Positions 62,983 to 64,000 of a stretch of DNA of 64,000 nt are shown piece after piece. This DNA comes from Burkholderia sp. HI2500 (GTDB taxonomy: Bacteria > Pseudomonadota > Gammaproteobacteria > Burkholderiales > Burkholderiaceae), in NCBI RefSeq assembly GCF_002223055.1, contig NZ_NKFL01000007.1, forward strand, positions 1 to 64,000. The letters run 5' to 3'. The position numbers and the translations under genes were made by a program. Within the stretch, counting starts at the first letter, position 1. Each line of letters begins with the position of its first letter. The notes beneath the pieces are model-generated. The model was not told the origin of the DNA. It was given only the letters and a program-made list of their open reading frames with translations, and searched no databases.

Positions 62983-63451
62983 CGCGTTTGTCGACCGCCC
63001 GACCGCGGTCGCCGCGGTCGAACTGCTGCTGCCGAGCCTGTCGGCCGCGCTGCAGAGCGACTTCGTCGGCGACAGCGGCTGCCTGCACATCGTGATCATG
63101 GATCCCGCGCTCGGGCCTCACGACGCGGCGTTCGAGGACGCGATCCTGTACGAGTTCTCGTTGCCCGACCCGAAGGACTGGGACGCCGACTACCGTGCGT
63201 ATGCGCGCGCGAAGGCGCGGCTGTCGTGGGAAACGGGCCGCGACGGCCACGTCGTGCAGGCGCTGGAGCCGTACCGGCTGCGCGCGGGCGATACGAACCT
63301 GTGGGGCGGGGTCGCGCTCGGCGGGATCGTGGTCGGCGTGTCGGGCGCGCAACCGTGGTTCGACGAGGCATTCGCGGGCTGCATCGCGCACTGCCTGCTT
63401 GCGCTCGCGAAGCGCCGCGCGCAGGCGACGCCGGACGCGCTGGCGATCTGA
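62936..63451 (+). CDS. Conserved protein of unknown function
   Basis: A 171-residue soluble protein. I do not recognise it with confidence. It has VDRPTAVAAVELLLPSL near the start, an acidic middle (DPALGPHDAAFEDAILYEF) and a Gly/Val-rich segment WGGVALGGIVVGVSGAQPWFDEAF that recalls the GlcG/HbpS haem-binding fold (GIVVGVSGA...DE). CTGGAGAAACCC precedes the ATG. It is followed after 185 bp by an SDR gene. Confidence 0.65.
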   Translation: MSNPPPEALTGRRAGSAFVDRPTAVAAVELLLPSLSAALQSDFVGDSGCLHIVIMDPALGPHDAAFEDAILYEFSLPDPKDWDADYRAYARAKARLSWETGRDGHVVQALEPYRLRAGDTNLWGGVALGGIVVGVSGAQPWFDEAFAGCIAHCLLALAKRRAQATPDALAI

Positions 63452-63636
63452 GCGCGGCCGGCCGGGGCGGTTTTTACAGCAACTTATAAAAAAGCCAGCG
63501 ATGGCGTGCCGGCGCGCGAGGCGGCACGGATGCAGGCAAGCCGGCACGGTTCTCGCTGTACCTCCTGCACCGACGTTTGTCGCGACAAGCGTCACAGCCA
63601 GTCCGGATGCGTCCGGACGTTCGCAAGGAGGTGCAG

Positions 63637-64000
63637 GTGAACGACGTCAAACACGATTCGCCCCAAGCGCCGCTCGCCGGCCGCGTCGTGCTGGTGACCG
63701 GCGGCGGCCGCGGCCTCGGCGAAGCCATTTGCGAAGACCTGGCGCGGCACGGTGCGCACGTGGTGGTCGCCGATCTCGACGGCGACCGCGCGGCCGCCGT
63801 CGCGCAGCGGCTCGAACGGCACGGCGGGCAGGCGGTCGGCCGGCCGCTCGACGTGCGCGACGAGGCGTCCGTGCTGCAGGTCGTGCACGACGCGCGGGAA
63901 GCGCTCGGCGATCTCGACGTGGTCGTCAACAACGCGGCGATCGACGTGACCGCGCCGATCGACGACGTGAGCGTGGACGCATGGCGGCAGGTGCTGATGA
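63637..64000 (+). CDS. Short-chain dehydrogenase/reductase, truncated by the window end
   Basis: The first 121 codons of an SDR: the cofactor motif TGGGRGLGEAI is near residue 21, VVADLDGDRAAAVA follows with the adenine-binding Asp, and the NNAA motif is present (VVVNNAAIDVTAPIDD). The start is GTG at 63637 with AAGGAGG just upstream. The catalytic Tyr-Lys part lies beyond the window. Substrate unknown. Confidence 0.85.
   Translation, partial: MNDVKHDSPQAPLAGRVVLVTGGGRGLGEAICEDLARHGAHVVVADLDGDRAAAVAQRLERHGGQAVGRPLDVRDEASVLQVVHDAREALGDLDVVVNNAAIDVTAPIDDVSVDAWRQVLM

Overview
The window is high-GC Gram-negative chromosomal DNA. Gene content and style (NCS1 permeases, OmpC-type porin, many LysR/AraC/GntR/TetR regulators, IS3-family remnants) fit a Burkholderia, probably of the cepacia complex. 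That assignment rests on recognition, not on a search. The window opens with the 5S rRNA gene at the end of an rRNA operon and its terminator.

Layout: (1) 0.2-6.3 kb, mainly minus strand: an O-methyltransferase, a ferredoxin, a small membrane protein and an ECF sigma factor; a chemoreceptor on plus; then a GNAT acetyltransferase, a SnoaL-like protein and a membrane protein. (2) 6.7-11.4 kb: aldehyde dehydrogenase, class III aminotransferase and NCS1 permease, an amine or amino-acid catabolic set. (3) 11.4-16.3 kb: an AraC regulator divergent from an acyl-CoA synthetase, SDR and thiolase operon that ends in a clear terminator. (4) 16.4-28.1 kb: a pyrimidine block. It has a RutR-like TetR regulator, N-carbamoyl-beta-alanine amidohydrolase, dihydropyrimidine dehydrogenase (PreT/PreA), an NCS1 transporter, dihydropyrimidinase, a NupC-type nucleoside transporter, thymidine phosphorylase and cytidine deaminase. 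Together these take nucleosides in, release the base and degrade it reductively to a beta-amino acid. (5) 28.2-32.8 kb, minus strand: a Rieske oxygenase and a periplasmic methionine sulfoxide repair set (MsrA, a CcdA-thioredoxin DipZ-like protein, MsrB).

(6) 32.9-43.3 kb is an accessory island between two diverged remnants of related IS3-family elements. It carries an AbiE toxin-antitoxin pair (AbiEi, AbiEii) and, 45 bp downstream on the same strand, a 2193-residue protein. That protein has an N-terminal PD-(D/E)XK-like nuclease region, a STAND-type P-loop NTPase and about 1600 residues of mostly helical repeat-like sequence. This is the architecture of Avs antiphage sensors. It is the most interesting locus here, and the gene order suggests one AbiE-Avs-like defence operon. 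The AbiE promoter is readable: TTGGCA, 17 bp, TATTTT, with a perfect inverted repeat over the -10 box and start codon, which predicts autorepression and a leaderless mRNA.

(7) 43.4-48.5 kb: LysR, SDR, MFS and a split transketolase. (8) 48.8-57.1 kb: a GntR regulator with two winged-helix regions, a solute-binding-fold protein with no signal peptide, an aconitase, and divergently a lactonase, an MFS transporter and a porin; this looks like a carboxylate-use locus. (9) 57.3-64 kb: a LysR remnant, a zinc alcohol dehydrogenase, a Cys-rich copper-storage-like protein, a hybrid histidine kinase, two hydrophilic small proteins (one with a BON domain), a response-regulator fragment, an unknown protein and the start of an SDR cut by the window edge. 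No CRISPR array, tRNA, complete IS or prophage was seen.
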